Shown here in pieces: positions 54,602 through 61,424 of a stretch of DNA of 64,000 nt. The notes beneath the pieces are model-generated. The model was not told the origin of the DNA, did not search any database, and saw only the letters and a program-made list of their open reading frames with translations. The number at the start of each line of letters is the position of its first letter. Positions within the stretch are counted from its first letter, which is position 1. The translations under genes were made by a program, and so were the position numbers. Location of the stretch: positions 620,001 through 684,000 of the forward strand of contig CAVQWR010000006.1 of NCBI GenBank assembly GCA_963717695.1. Reading direction: 5' to 3'. Origin of the DNA: CAIWHR01 sp963717695. GTDB taxonomy: Bacteria; Pseudomonadota; Gammaproteobacteria; Burkholderiales; Casimicrobiaceae.

Positions 54602-57115
54602 CTACGGCGGCGGCAACGAATGCGTGAGGCTGGCGTTTGTGATCCCCTTGTCGGCCACGCTGATCGCGCCGCTCGTATTGACGTCCTTAAGGAAGTTTGC
54701 GGCGGTGACCGGTTGCGACAGCTGCGCATTGACGAGGCCGAGATCGGCAACCGTAACGACCCGGTTCTGGGTCACGTCCGCCAGCAGGAAGCCGACCCGA
54801 ACGCTCGCGGCGCCGCCGGTGCCGCCGTCGACCGAGCCGACATTGCCGAGTGTGACGGTCAGGTATTGCGCGTCGGCGACACCCGTCAGCGGAACGACCA
54901 CGTCGTTGCCGCTGAACGTCGGCGCCCCGGCCGTCGCCGCACCTTCGATGACAGCTGCATTGGCGCTCGCGATCGGCTTGTCGAACGTGAACACGATAGC
55001 CTGCGCCGGCCCCTGTCGTGGCTCGGTGGTCGGATTTGTCGGCACGAGCGAAAGCGGCAGGTCGAACGTGCCGGCCGCGCCGTGTACCCGGCGCGAGGCG
55101 GCCCCCTGGAACACGGGCGTCGGCGGTATGCCGTTGCCCTTCACGGCGTACGGAATCGGAATGCACGAACCGCCGGCGATCGGGCACTCGAACACGCTCG
55201 TGCTTCCGCTCGCCGATCCGAGGCTGGTCGGATGAAACGATTGATCGACGACGCAGGTTCCGGGACCCGCGTAGCCGCCGCAGTTGCCGAAGCCGAAGAT
55301 GAACGGCGGATTGATGCCCGATCCGGACGCGATCTGGATCGAATAGCCGGCATCGACGGTCAACGTAGTGTGTTGCAGCACCGTCGTGTTGATGGCGACG
55401 TCGCCGAAATCGATTCCCCCCGGGTTCGCGCTCGCCACGCTGATCCCGGTGCCGCTGACGTTGTAGGGAATGGGAAGGCAGGAGCCGCCCGCCACCGGAC
55501 ACTCGAACACGTTGGTCGTGCCGTTCGACGTGGCCAAGGCGGTCGGGTGGAACGATTCGTTGACGTTGCAGGTGCCGGGCCCGGTGAATCCGCCGCCCGC
55601 GCCGCACGTGTCGAAGGCGAAGCTGAACGGAACGTTGATGCCGCTGCCCGTTGCGAGCGCGACCTGGTAACCCGTATCCACCGTGATGGTCACGCCTTGA
55701 GTCACCGTGGTGTTGATCGGCACATTGCCGTAATTGACCGCAGCCGGGGCTGCGAACGCGACGCTGACGCCGGTGCCGCTGACGTTGTAGGGAATGGGAA
55801 GGCAGGAGCCGCCCGCCACCGGACACTCGAACACGTTGGTCGTGCCGTTCGACGTGGCCAAGGCGGTCGGGTGGAACGATTCGTTGACGTTGCAGGTGCC
55901 GGGCCCGGTGAATCCGCCGCCCGCACCGCACGTGTCGAAGGCGAAGCTGAACGGAACGTTGATGCCGCTGCCCGTTGCGAGTGCGACCTGGTAACCCGTA
56001 TCCACCGTGATCGTCACGCCTTGAGTCACCGTGGTGTTGATCGGCACGTTGCCGTAATTGACCGCAGCCGGGGCTGCGAACGCGACGCTGACGCCGGTGC
56101 CGCTCACGGAGAACGGAATGGGAATGCACGATCCGCCACCAACCGGACATTCGAACACGTTCGTGACGCCGGACGACGCCGTGAAGCTCGTCGGATTGAA
56201 CGACTCGGTGACGATGCACGTTCCGGGGCCGGTGAATCCGCCTCCCGCACCGCACGTGTTGAAGCTGAAGCTGAACGGAGCGCTGATGCCGCTGCCCGAG
56301 GCGAGCGCGATTTGGTAACCCGCATCCACGGTGATCGTTATGTTCTGCGACACCGTCGTGTTGATCGGCACATTGCCGAAATTTGCGGCGGGCGGGTTCG
56401 CGAAGCCATCGGCTGTCGCGCCGCCGGGGCGCGTGCCGATTGCCGGAAGCGTCACGACGCGGCCGTCGACGGCAATGCCCTGCGTCGACGACAGCGAGCC
56501 GGCCACAGGCGCCGGTGTCTGCGTGCGTGCAACGGTCGGAATGCCCGTCGCCGAAATTTGGACGTTGTCCGCGGCGGGATTCGCCGCGATCCACTGCCGC
56601 TGTGCGGCACTGTCTGCCGGGACTCGCGTGTCCGCGGGAACGCTCGGGACGCCTGCGACGAATTGCACCCTGCTCATGCGGTCGGCATCCGCCGCGGTCC
56701 AATCGCGCGGGTTCGGTGCGGAAGCGCCAGCGATTCCGTTCGCCGGTGCCATCGACGGGTTGCCTGCAGGAGGAAACTGCACCGCGCTCGCGCGCCCTGG
56801 ATCTGCCACGAGCCACTCCCGCGATGATTGCGATGCGGTGGCGCCTGCCGCTCCGCTGCGCGGGGATACGACGGGCACGCCGGAAGGCGTGTACCGAATG
56901 GAACCGGCAGCGGCAGGATCGGCGATCATCCAACCTCGCGTCGTGTCGACCGGAGCCGCTGTTTTCGCGTCGGACTTCGTCGGGCCGGGCGGGGCGGCAC
57001 TCGCGATCGTCGGGACGGCGATCGGCAGGAGCACAAGGGCAATGGCCAATAGGCTCCGAATGGCGGCGCAAGACTTCCGCTCCGGGGGCAAACTCGCGTT
57101 CATTTCGATTCGCAT
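54602..57115 (-). CDS. Secreted choice-of-anchor-D-like repeat protein with shared tail
   Basis: 837 residues. The start at 57115 opens a signal peptide (SLLAIALVLLPIAVPTIASA); an ATG four codons later is possible. Residues 45-240 contain four degenerate repeats with RxWxxADPxxAxxVQ (GWMIADPAAAGSIRYTPSGV, EWLVADPGRASAVQFPPAGN). Residues 245-680 have four 108-residue repeats (NYGNVPINTTVTQGVTITVD, CGAGGGFTGPGTCNVNESFH, VFECPVAGGSCLPIPYNVSG), of the ASH/choice-of-anchor D type with conserved Cys. The middle two are almost identical in DNA. The tail starts AASRRVHGAAGTFDLPLSLV; its first calcium loop is altered (ADVTQNRVVTVADLGLVN, Thr for Asn), the second is DVNTSGAISVADKGITN, ending THSLPPP. 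Confidence 0.84.
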   Translation of the reverse strand: MRIEMNASLPPERKSCAAIRSLLAIALVLLPIAVPTIASAAPPGPTKSDAKTAAPVDTTRGWMIADPAAAGSIRYTPSGVPVVSPRSGAAGATASQSSREWLVADPGRASAVQFPPAGNPSMAPANGIAGASAPNPRDWTAADADRMSRVQFVAGVPSVPADTRVPADSAAQRQWIAANPAADNVQISATGIPTVARTQTPAPVAGSLSSTQGIAVDGRVVTLPAIGTRPGGATADGFANPPAANFGNVPINTTVSQNITITVDAGYQIALASGSGISAPFSFSFNTCGAGGGFTGPGTCIVTESFNPTSFTASSGVTNVFECPVGGGSCIPIPFSVSGTGVSVAFAAPAAVNYGNVPINTTVTQGVTITVDTGYQVALATGSGINVPFSFAFDTCGAGGGFTGPGTCNVNESFHPTALATSNGTTNVFECPVAGGSCLPIPYNVSGTGVSVAFAAPAAVNYGNVPINTTVTQGVTITVDTGYQVALATGSGINVPFSFAFDTCGAGGGFTGPGTCNVNESFHPTALATSNGTTNVFECPVAGGSCLPIPYNVSGTGISVASANPGGIDFGDVAINTTVLQHTTLTVDAGYSIQIASGSGINPPFIFGFGNCGGYAGPGTCVVDQSFHPTSLGSASGSTSVFECPIAGGSCIPIPYAVKGNGIPPTPVFQGAASRRVHGAAGTFDLPLSLVPTNPTTEPRQGPAQAIVFTFDKPIASANAAVIEGAATAGAPTFSGNDVVVPLTGVADAQYLTVTLGNVGSVDGGTGGAASVRVGFLLADVTQNRVVTVADLGLVNAQLSQPVTAANFLKDVNTSGAISVADKGITNASLTHSLPPP
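55116..56411 (-). repeat. Four 324-bp tandem repeats (choice-of-anchor-D-like domains)
   Basis: Landmarks at about 55443, 55767 and 56091 are exactly 324 bp apart. The units around 55443-55766 and 55767-56090 differ by only a few bases; the outer two are diverged. Recent internal duplication. Confidence 0.88.
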
Positions 57116-57401
57116 GTTGATTCCGCGCACACTTTCAACTTCGGCGAGCAAATTCCGAGCCAGCACGCATTTGTGATAGCGCAACTTCTGATGGACGGCG
57201 AGCGCCGCCGCTGGAATGCAACACGACCGCCATTTCTCTCGCCACGAAATCTCTTGCGAGAGCGAAAGGCAACGCTGATGCAGCGCGAAGAGGGTCGCCA
57301 CGTGCCTGTCGATCGCGAGCACCTGGAATTTACCTGACATGCTGCGTCGTCGGCAGCCTTACAGCTCCTTCCGCGAGCCGCCTGCACACATTGCTGAGAC
57401 A

Positions 57402-57435
57402 AACCTCCACTATCGAGATGCAGGGAGTGGAGGTT
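57402..57435 (+). promoter_or_regulatory. 10-bp hairpin in the leader of the small membrane protein gene
   Basis: aacctccact (57402-57411) pairs perfectly with agtggaggtt (57426-57435), with a 14-base loop. It ends 17 bp before the ATG at 57453 and 5 bp before the AAGGAG ribosome site, so it could affect translation. The rest of 57116-57401 shows no gene. Confidence 0.45.
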
Positions 57436-57452
57436 CGACAAGGAGTATTGCC

Positions 57453-57662
57453 ATGAGCTCGATGCTCTGGTTCATGCTGGGTTGCTGGATTGGTTGCGGC
57501 GCGGGATTCCTCCTTTGTGCGCTCGTGCAAATGCAGCGTCCGCCGCGCCGCGTGGTGAACGCGCCGGTGAATACGATGCCCATCGCGAAGCCGAAAAGCC
57601 GACGGCTCGAAGCGCTACGGCCAAACCTGATGACGACGAAGAAGGTCCATCTGCACGCCTAA
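57453..57662 (+). CDS. Small membrane protein, DUF3789-like
   Basis: 69 residues. One N-terminal membrane segment (MLWFMLGCWIGCGAGFLLCA) followed by a basic tail (MQRPPRRVV, KPKSRRLEALRP). The form resembles DUF3789 small proteins often found in phage and mobile regions. The start at 57453 is supported by a strong AAGGAG eight bases upstream; a longer in-frame reading has none. Followed by an intrinsic terminator at 57721. Function unknown. Confidence 0.65.
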   Translation: MSSMLWFMLGCWIGCGAGFLLCALVQMQRPPRRVVNAPVNTMPIAKPKSRRLEALRPNLMTTKKVHLHA

Positions 57663-57720
57663 GAGACTCGCCGGCGGGAGAAGAGCGAGCACCTGTTTTT
57701 CGGGCTTCTTGCGCAAAAAG

Positions 57721-57743
57721 AACGGGCGCGAGGCCCGTTTTTT
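57721..57743 (+). terminator. Intrinsic terminator, copy of the one at tRNA-Ser
   Basis: Seven-base stem (57721-57727 with 57733-57739), then T6. Sequence and position match the terminator at 61024-61056 next to the real tRNA-Ser. It ends the transcript of the small membrane protein gene. Confidence 0.75.
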
Positions 57744-57745
57744 GT

Positions 57746-57840
57746 TGGCAGAGAGTGCGGAGTTCGGTTCGAACCCGCGTCAGGTTGTTAGTCTAGGCAC
57801 GCTTTTCAGGCGCGCGCCTCAAACCACTCATCAACCTTTC
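57746..57840 (-). pseudogene. Decayed tRNA-Ser copy
   Basis: Aligns along its whole length with the intact tRNA-Ser at 61057-61147. The T-arm (ttcgaacccgcgt), variable arm, anticodon arm and D-arm are recognisable, but acceptor pairs are lost, several bases are inserted before the T-loop, and the anticodon position reads ttc instead of tcc. Not functional. It is followed directly by a piece of maeB (57841-58076). Confidence 0.85.
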
Positions 57841-58076
57841 GTTCGGCTCGCCCTTCAACCGCAAGTCGGGGAATACGCGCATCCGGACGGCTTCGTCGAG
57901 CGCCGCGTCGCCGTGCAATTCGCCATCGACTTCGAGATCGCGGTCCATCGACGCGCCGATCGCGAGCGCCTTGTGCACCTTGCGCGACTGCGTATCGGTG
58001 CCGCTGCAAAAAAATGGCGCAAATGCGACATCGGCGCAACCTTCGGCGTGATGCCGAAGCGGCAATCTGCCGCATG
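57841..58076 (-). pseudogene. Decayed maeB fragment
   Basis: Minus-strand translation gives RKVHKALAIGASMDRDLEVD and GELHGDAALDEAVRMRVFPD, then LRLKGEP, matching MaeB residues encoded at about 61640-61860 (RKMQKALAIVATMDPDLEVE, GEMHGDAALDEAVRLRVFPD). Part of the phosphotransacetylase-like domain only, with substitutions and frame damage. About 490 bp between tRNA and this region in the original are missing in the copy. Confidence 0.9.
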
Positions 58077-58632
58077 AATCGTAGGAGCCCCGCGAGCGAT
58101 CGATCACGCGCATCCGACCGCGCGTCGGTAACTCGTTCATCGAGCCAGCATCATTGATTTGCATCAACACGTCATCGATGAATCAATCGCATCGTCGATG
58201 CAGTTGTATTGCGCGGCTCGAAGCCAAACGCGCTGCGGTCAGTTGACGCACATGCATCACAGCTCGAATGAATCGGAGCACGTCGCAGGAATCGTACCGC
58301 GACGCCTCACGTGCGATGCGCCGACGAGAATTGTGCACGACAACCTTGTCGAGGCGACCGAGCGCGAGCCCAATCACGGAATCCGCGACCGCGATGCTCG
58401 CTGTCGATCAGTCGCTGTCATGGTCCCCCGCTGCGATCGCTTCGCGATGTGATGGACACGCGACTTCAGGATCACGTTCAAAGAGACGAATGCGAATTCG
58501 CTTGCGTTTGCGGCAGGCACGTCTTGCGTCGACACGCATCGTCGCCTCGTCAAATCCGACTGCGTCCAGGGCGATAAGAGGAGATTCGCACAGGTGTTCG
58601 AACACAGGTCATTTCATGCAGGGGAGCCAACC
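58077..58632. other. Intergenic region, no gene seen
   Basis: About 555 bp between the maeB fragment and the next gene, less GC-rich than its surroundings, and containing many cgatcg/gatcgcg-like words. Probably the promoter region of the 58633 gene. No domain or RNA recognised. Confidence 0.45.
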
Positions 58633-60942
58633 ATGCACGCAACAATGGGATCTACCCGTCCAGTAGTGATAGGCGAACAACGCACCAACCTGATGCGGCG
58701 CCGTATGCGCGCAGTCGGAATCGGTGTCCTGGCATGTGCCGCGGCCTCGATCGGCAACGCGCAGCCGCTGAGCTGGTCGACCATCGTCAACAACGGCGAC
58801 ACGATGCCGGGGACCGAAGCCGCGCCAAAGTTGTTCAACAGCTTCAACCAGCCTTCGCTGAACGAGAGCAAGCTGGTGGTGTTCCGCGCGCGCAGCAAGG
58901 GCGGTGCCAGCGGCGAGCCGTTGCACGGCATCTACCTTCGCGACATGTCGGGAGCCCATCCGATCATCATGATCACCGCGCGCGGCGACACGGTGCCGGC
59001 GCCGAACAATACGCTCTATAACAGCGAGCTTTCGAGCTTCCAGGAGTTTCCGTCGACGCCACGTATCGACATCGCGTCCCCGCTGATCGCGACGCGCGGT
59101 CAATCGCAGCCGGTGTGGACCTACCAGCTTCTGGATGAAACGGTCGTGCCCCCGGTGCTTACCGACACTCGCGTCGGCACTTCCGGCATCTACGCGAACC
59201 CCGGCGGCGTTCTCGTCACCGGCGCGAACCTGCTTGGCGCCGCAGTCGACATCGACCAGACGACGCTGACATTCCCGTGGTTCTCGGTGCCGGGGGCGCC
59301 GCCTGGAACGAGGTTCGACCAGTTTCCCGGCAGCCCGGCGGTGACCAACGGACAGTACATCGCCTTCAAGGGCAACTACACCGATCCGTCCGACGGATTG
59401 GGCAGGACCGGCGTGTACTACCGCGACGTGACGCCCGTCGCCCCGCCCGCAGTACCGCCATCGATCCAGGTGGTCGCGAACAGCAATATGGTCATACCGA
59501 ACCAGCCGCCAGGTGGGACGGTTCTGTTCGGGTCAACGGCGCCACCGAGCGCCGCCAACGGCTTCATCGTGTTCACCGGCCTCGACGTGGAGGACGCCCC
59601 GACGCTGGGCGGCATCTATCGGGCGCCACTCCAGCCGACACCGGCATTGCAAACGCTCGTCGGCATCGGCGACCCCGTACCCGGCGAACGGTCCGGCGCG
59701 ACCTTCCGCGCTTTCGGGGAAGGGCTGTCGATCAGCGCGGACGGAAGGTTTGTGTCGTTCTGGGGCGCGTGGGGAACGCAGACGACGGCGAAGACGCTGC
59801 GCTGCCCGTCCGACGGCAACGCGGACCTGGTCGCATATTGCAATGAGCACTTCCCGGACGGATACGTCGTGAACATCCCGGTTCATCAGGGGATCTTCGT
59901 TCACGATGCGCAAGACGGGCTGACGTTTCCCGTTGCGAAGACCGGCGAGGACGGCTTCAGCGATTTCCTCTACTGGGTGTTTTCCGGCCGGCCGCCGGGA
60001 ACCGGCGGCGGCGACGAGCCGAGTCTCGAGCCGCCACGCTGGCGCTCTTCGGCGTTCGCTGCGCTCTCGGCGACGCACGGCAACGCGATCCAGACCGCAT
60101 TCAAGGGGAGCAAGTCCATTCTGTCGCCGGCGTCACCGCTTCACCCCCGCGGCGCATCGATTGCGTATGACGGCATTTACGTGAGGAACGGATTCGGCGC
60201 GCACGTGCCGCTGCTGACCGTCGTCGAAACGATCATCGGATCGGGGCAGGGGATCGATCCGATGGCACCGGCGAACTCCATCGTCACGGCGATCGGACTC
60301 GAGCGGGACGGGTTCCGCAGCGGTCATCTCGCAGTCGCGGTATCGATGCTCTACGAGGACGCGCTGACCTCGGTCGGCTGGGCCGGGCTGTATCTCGCTC
60401 ACATTCCGCCCGCCCCCGACGTGCCCGCATTCACGTCCGCCGCATCGAAGCGAAACCATGCTGGCGCGGGTCCGTTCGAACTTGCGCTCGCGCTGTCCCC
60501 GTCCAATCCGACGACCGAACCGAGAATGGGCCCGGATCATACGATCGTCTTCACTTTCGACCACCCGGTAACGTCGGCCACGGCTGACGTGACGGAGGGC
60601 ATCGCGACCGTTTCCGGAACGTCCGCTTCCGGCAATACGCTCATCGTGCACCTCAGCGGTGTTGCAGACCAGCAGTACGTCACGGTTCGCGTCAGCAATG
60701 TTGAGACGACGGACGGCTCCCTGCCGGGCGTCGCAGGCTCGGTGCGTGTCGGCATGCTCGCCGGGGACGTGAATCAGAGCCGCGTGGTGACGCTGGCGGA
60801 TCTCGGCTTGGTGAACGCCGCCCAGAGTCATCCTCTGACCGCTGCGAACTTCCATCTGGACGTCAATGCGAACGGCGCGCTTACCGTCAGCGAGAAAGCG
60901 ATCGTCAATGCCAGTCTCACTCACGCATTGCCGGCGCCATAA
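58633..60942 (+). CDS. Secreted NxxGxxAF-type repeat protein with diverged shared tail
   Basis: 769 residues. The start at 58633 has GGGGAG upstream; a signal peptide follows (AVGIGVLACAAASIGNAQ). Residues 45-590 contain degenerate repeats with GIYxRD and GDxVPG patterns (HGIYLRDMSGAHPIIMITAR, GIGDPVPGERSGATFRAFGE, GIYVRNGFGAHVPLLTVVE), as in choice-of-anchor tandem-repeat proteins. The tail is the most diverged in the window (SKRNHAGAGPFELALALSPS), yet the calcium loops persist (GDVNQSRVVTLADLGLVN, DVNANGALTVSEKAIVN) and it ends THALPAP. The only tail-bearing gene on the plus strand. It lies between the decayed and intact tRNA-Ser/maeB copies. Confidence 0.83.
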   Translation: MHATMGSTRPVVIGEQRTNLMRRRMRAVGIGVLACAAASIGNAQPLSWSTIVNNGDTMPGTEAAPKLFNSFNQPSLNESKLVVFRARSKGGASGEPLHGIYLRDMSGAHPIIMITARGDTVPAPNNTLYNSELSSFQEFPSTPRIDIASPLIATRGQSQPVWTYQLLDETVVPPVLTDTRVGTSGIYANPGGVLVTGANLLGAAVDIDQTTLTFPWFSVPGAPPGTRFDQFPGSPAVTNGQYIAFKGNYTDPSDGLGRTGVYYRDVTPVAPPAVPPSIQVVANSNMVIPNQPPGGTVLFGSTAPPSAANGFIVFTGLDVEDAPTLGGIYRAPLQPTPALQTLVGIGDPVPGERSGATFRAFGEGLSISADGRFVSFWGAWGTQTTAKTLRCPSDGNADLVAYCNEHFPDGYVVNIPVHQGIFVHDAQDGLTFPVAKTGEDGFSDFLYWVFSGRPPGTGGGDEPSLEPPRWRSSAFAALSATHGNAIQTAFKGSKSILSPASPLHPRGASIAYDGIYVRNGFGAHVPLLTVVETIIGSGQGIDPMAPANSIVTAIGLERDGFRSGHLAVAVSMLYEDALTSVGWAGLYLAHIPPAPDVPAFTSAASKRNHAGAGPFELALALSPSNPTTEPRMGPDHTIVFTFDHPVTSATADVTEGIATVSGTSASGNTLIVHLSGVADQQYVTVRVSNVETTDGSLPGVAGSVRVGMLAGDVNQSRVVTLADLGLVNAAQSHPLTAANFHLDVNANGALTVSEKAIVNASLTHALPAP

Positions 60943-61023
60943 GCGCGGATGGACGGATTTATCGGCCCCAGGCTGAATCGACCTGACGGAATTGAGCCTT
61001 CGAGGTTGTCGACCGCTCTCGCC

Positions 61024-61056
61024 AAAACAAAACGGGCCTCGCGCCCGTTTTGTTTT
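61024..61056. terminator. Bidirectional terminator between the 58633 gene and tRNA-Ser
   Basis: Fourteen-base stem (61024-61037 with 61043-61056) with A-rich and T-rich ends, able to stop both the plus-strand gene and the minus-strand tRNA transcript. Confidence 0.85.
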
Positions 61057-61147
61057 TGGCGGAGAGGGCGGGATTCGAACCCGCGTTAGGTTATTAACCT
61101 AAACACGCTTTCCAGGCGTGCGACTTAAACCGCTCATCCACCTCTCC
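61057..61147 (-). tRNA. tRNA-Ser (anticodon GGA)
   Basis: 91 nt including encoded CCA. The acceptor GGAGAGG pairs with CCTCTCC; anticodon GGA at 61113-61111 in the loop CTGGAAA; long variable arm (TTAGGTTAATAACCTAA), as in class II serine tRNAs; T-loop GGTTCGAATCC. Its 5' half is duplicated exactly 158 bp upstream (61270-61352). Confidence 0.95.
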
Positions 61148-61194
61148 GTGTGCTGCCTGTATCACCAAACACGCTTTGGCGTCGGCCGCTCGGC
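61112..61194. repeat. 83-bp direct repeat, copy A (5' half of tRNA-Ser plus upstream DNA)
   Basis: Identical over 83 bp to 61270-61352. It runs from the anticodon loop of tRNA-Ser through its 5' end and 47 bp of upstream sequence. Confidence 0.95.
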
Positions 61195-61240
61195 ATCCGC
61201 CTCGCTTAACGCGCGACTGCGCGCGCATTAGCCTCCACCT

Positions 61241-61269
61241 CAGCATGCCGAAAATGCGTCGGCATGCTG
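61241..61269. repeat. 11-bp perfect palindrome next to repeat copy B
   Basis: cagcatgccga (61241-61251) and tcggcatgctg (61259-61269) form a perfect stem with a seven-base loop, ending immediately before the second 83-bp repeat. Confidence 0.85.
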
Positions 61270-61352
61270 CCAGGCGTGCGACTTAAACCGCTCATCCACC
61301 TCTCCGTGTGCTGCCTGTATCACCAAACACGCTTTGGCGTCGGCCGCTCGGC
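61270..61352. repeat. 83-bp direct repeat, copy B
   Basis: Exact copy of 61112-61194, offset by 158 bp. It contains half a tRNA-Ser that cannot fold into a functional tRNA. The remainder of 61148-61424 has no gene. Confidence 0.95.
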
Positions 61353-61424
61353 CTTCGCGTCGTCTTGATCATCGGCGCCGCGCGAAAAGCCCGCTATTCT
61401 ACCCGAAACGCACCCTGTCCCGCA

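Noticed and set aside
57793..58170. A 125-codon protein-coding gene
   Set aside because: Its translation is the decayed maeB fragment plus unrelated flanks. It runs into the tRNA-Ser relic and has no ribosome site.
28059..60942. PEP-CTERM, LPXTG, type IX or RTX secretion signal for the common tail
   Set aside because: The tail ends in a soluble ALPAP-like sequence with no membrane span or basic end, lacks the type IX PNP-type motif and the GGxGxD nonapeptides, and the proteins have N-terminal signal peptides.
28059..61147. Prophage or integrative element
   Set aside because: No integrase, transposase, replication or structural phage gene was found in the window, although the tRNA-Ser rearrangements are compatible with a past integration.
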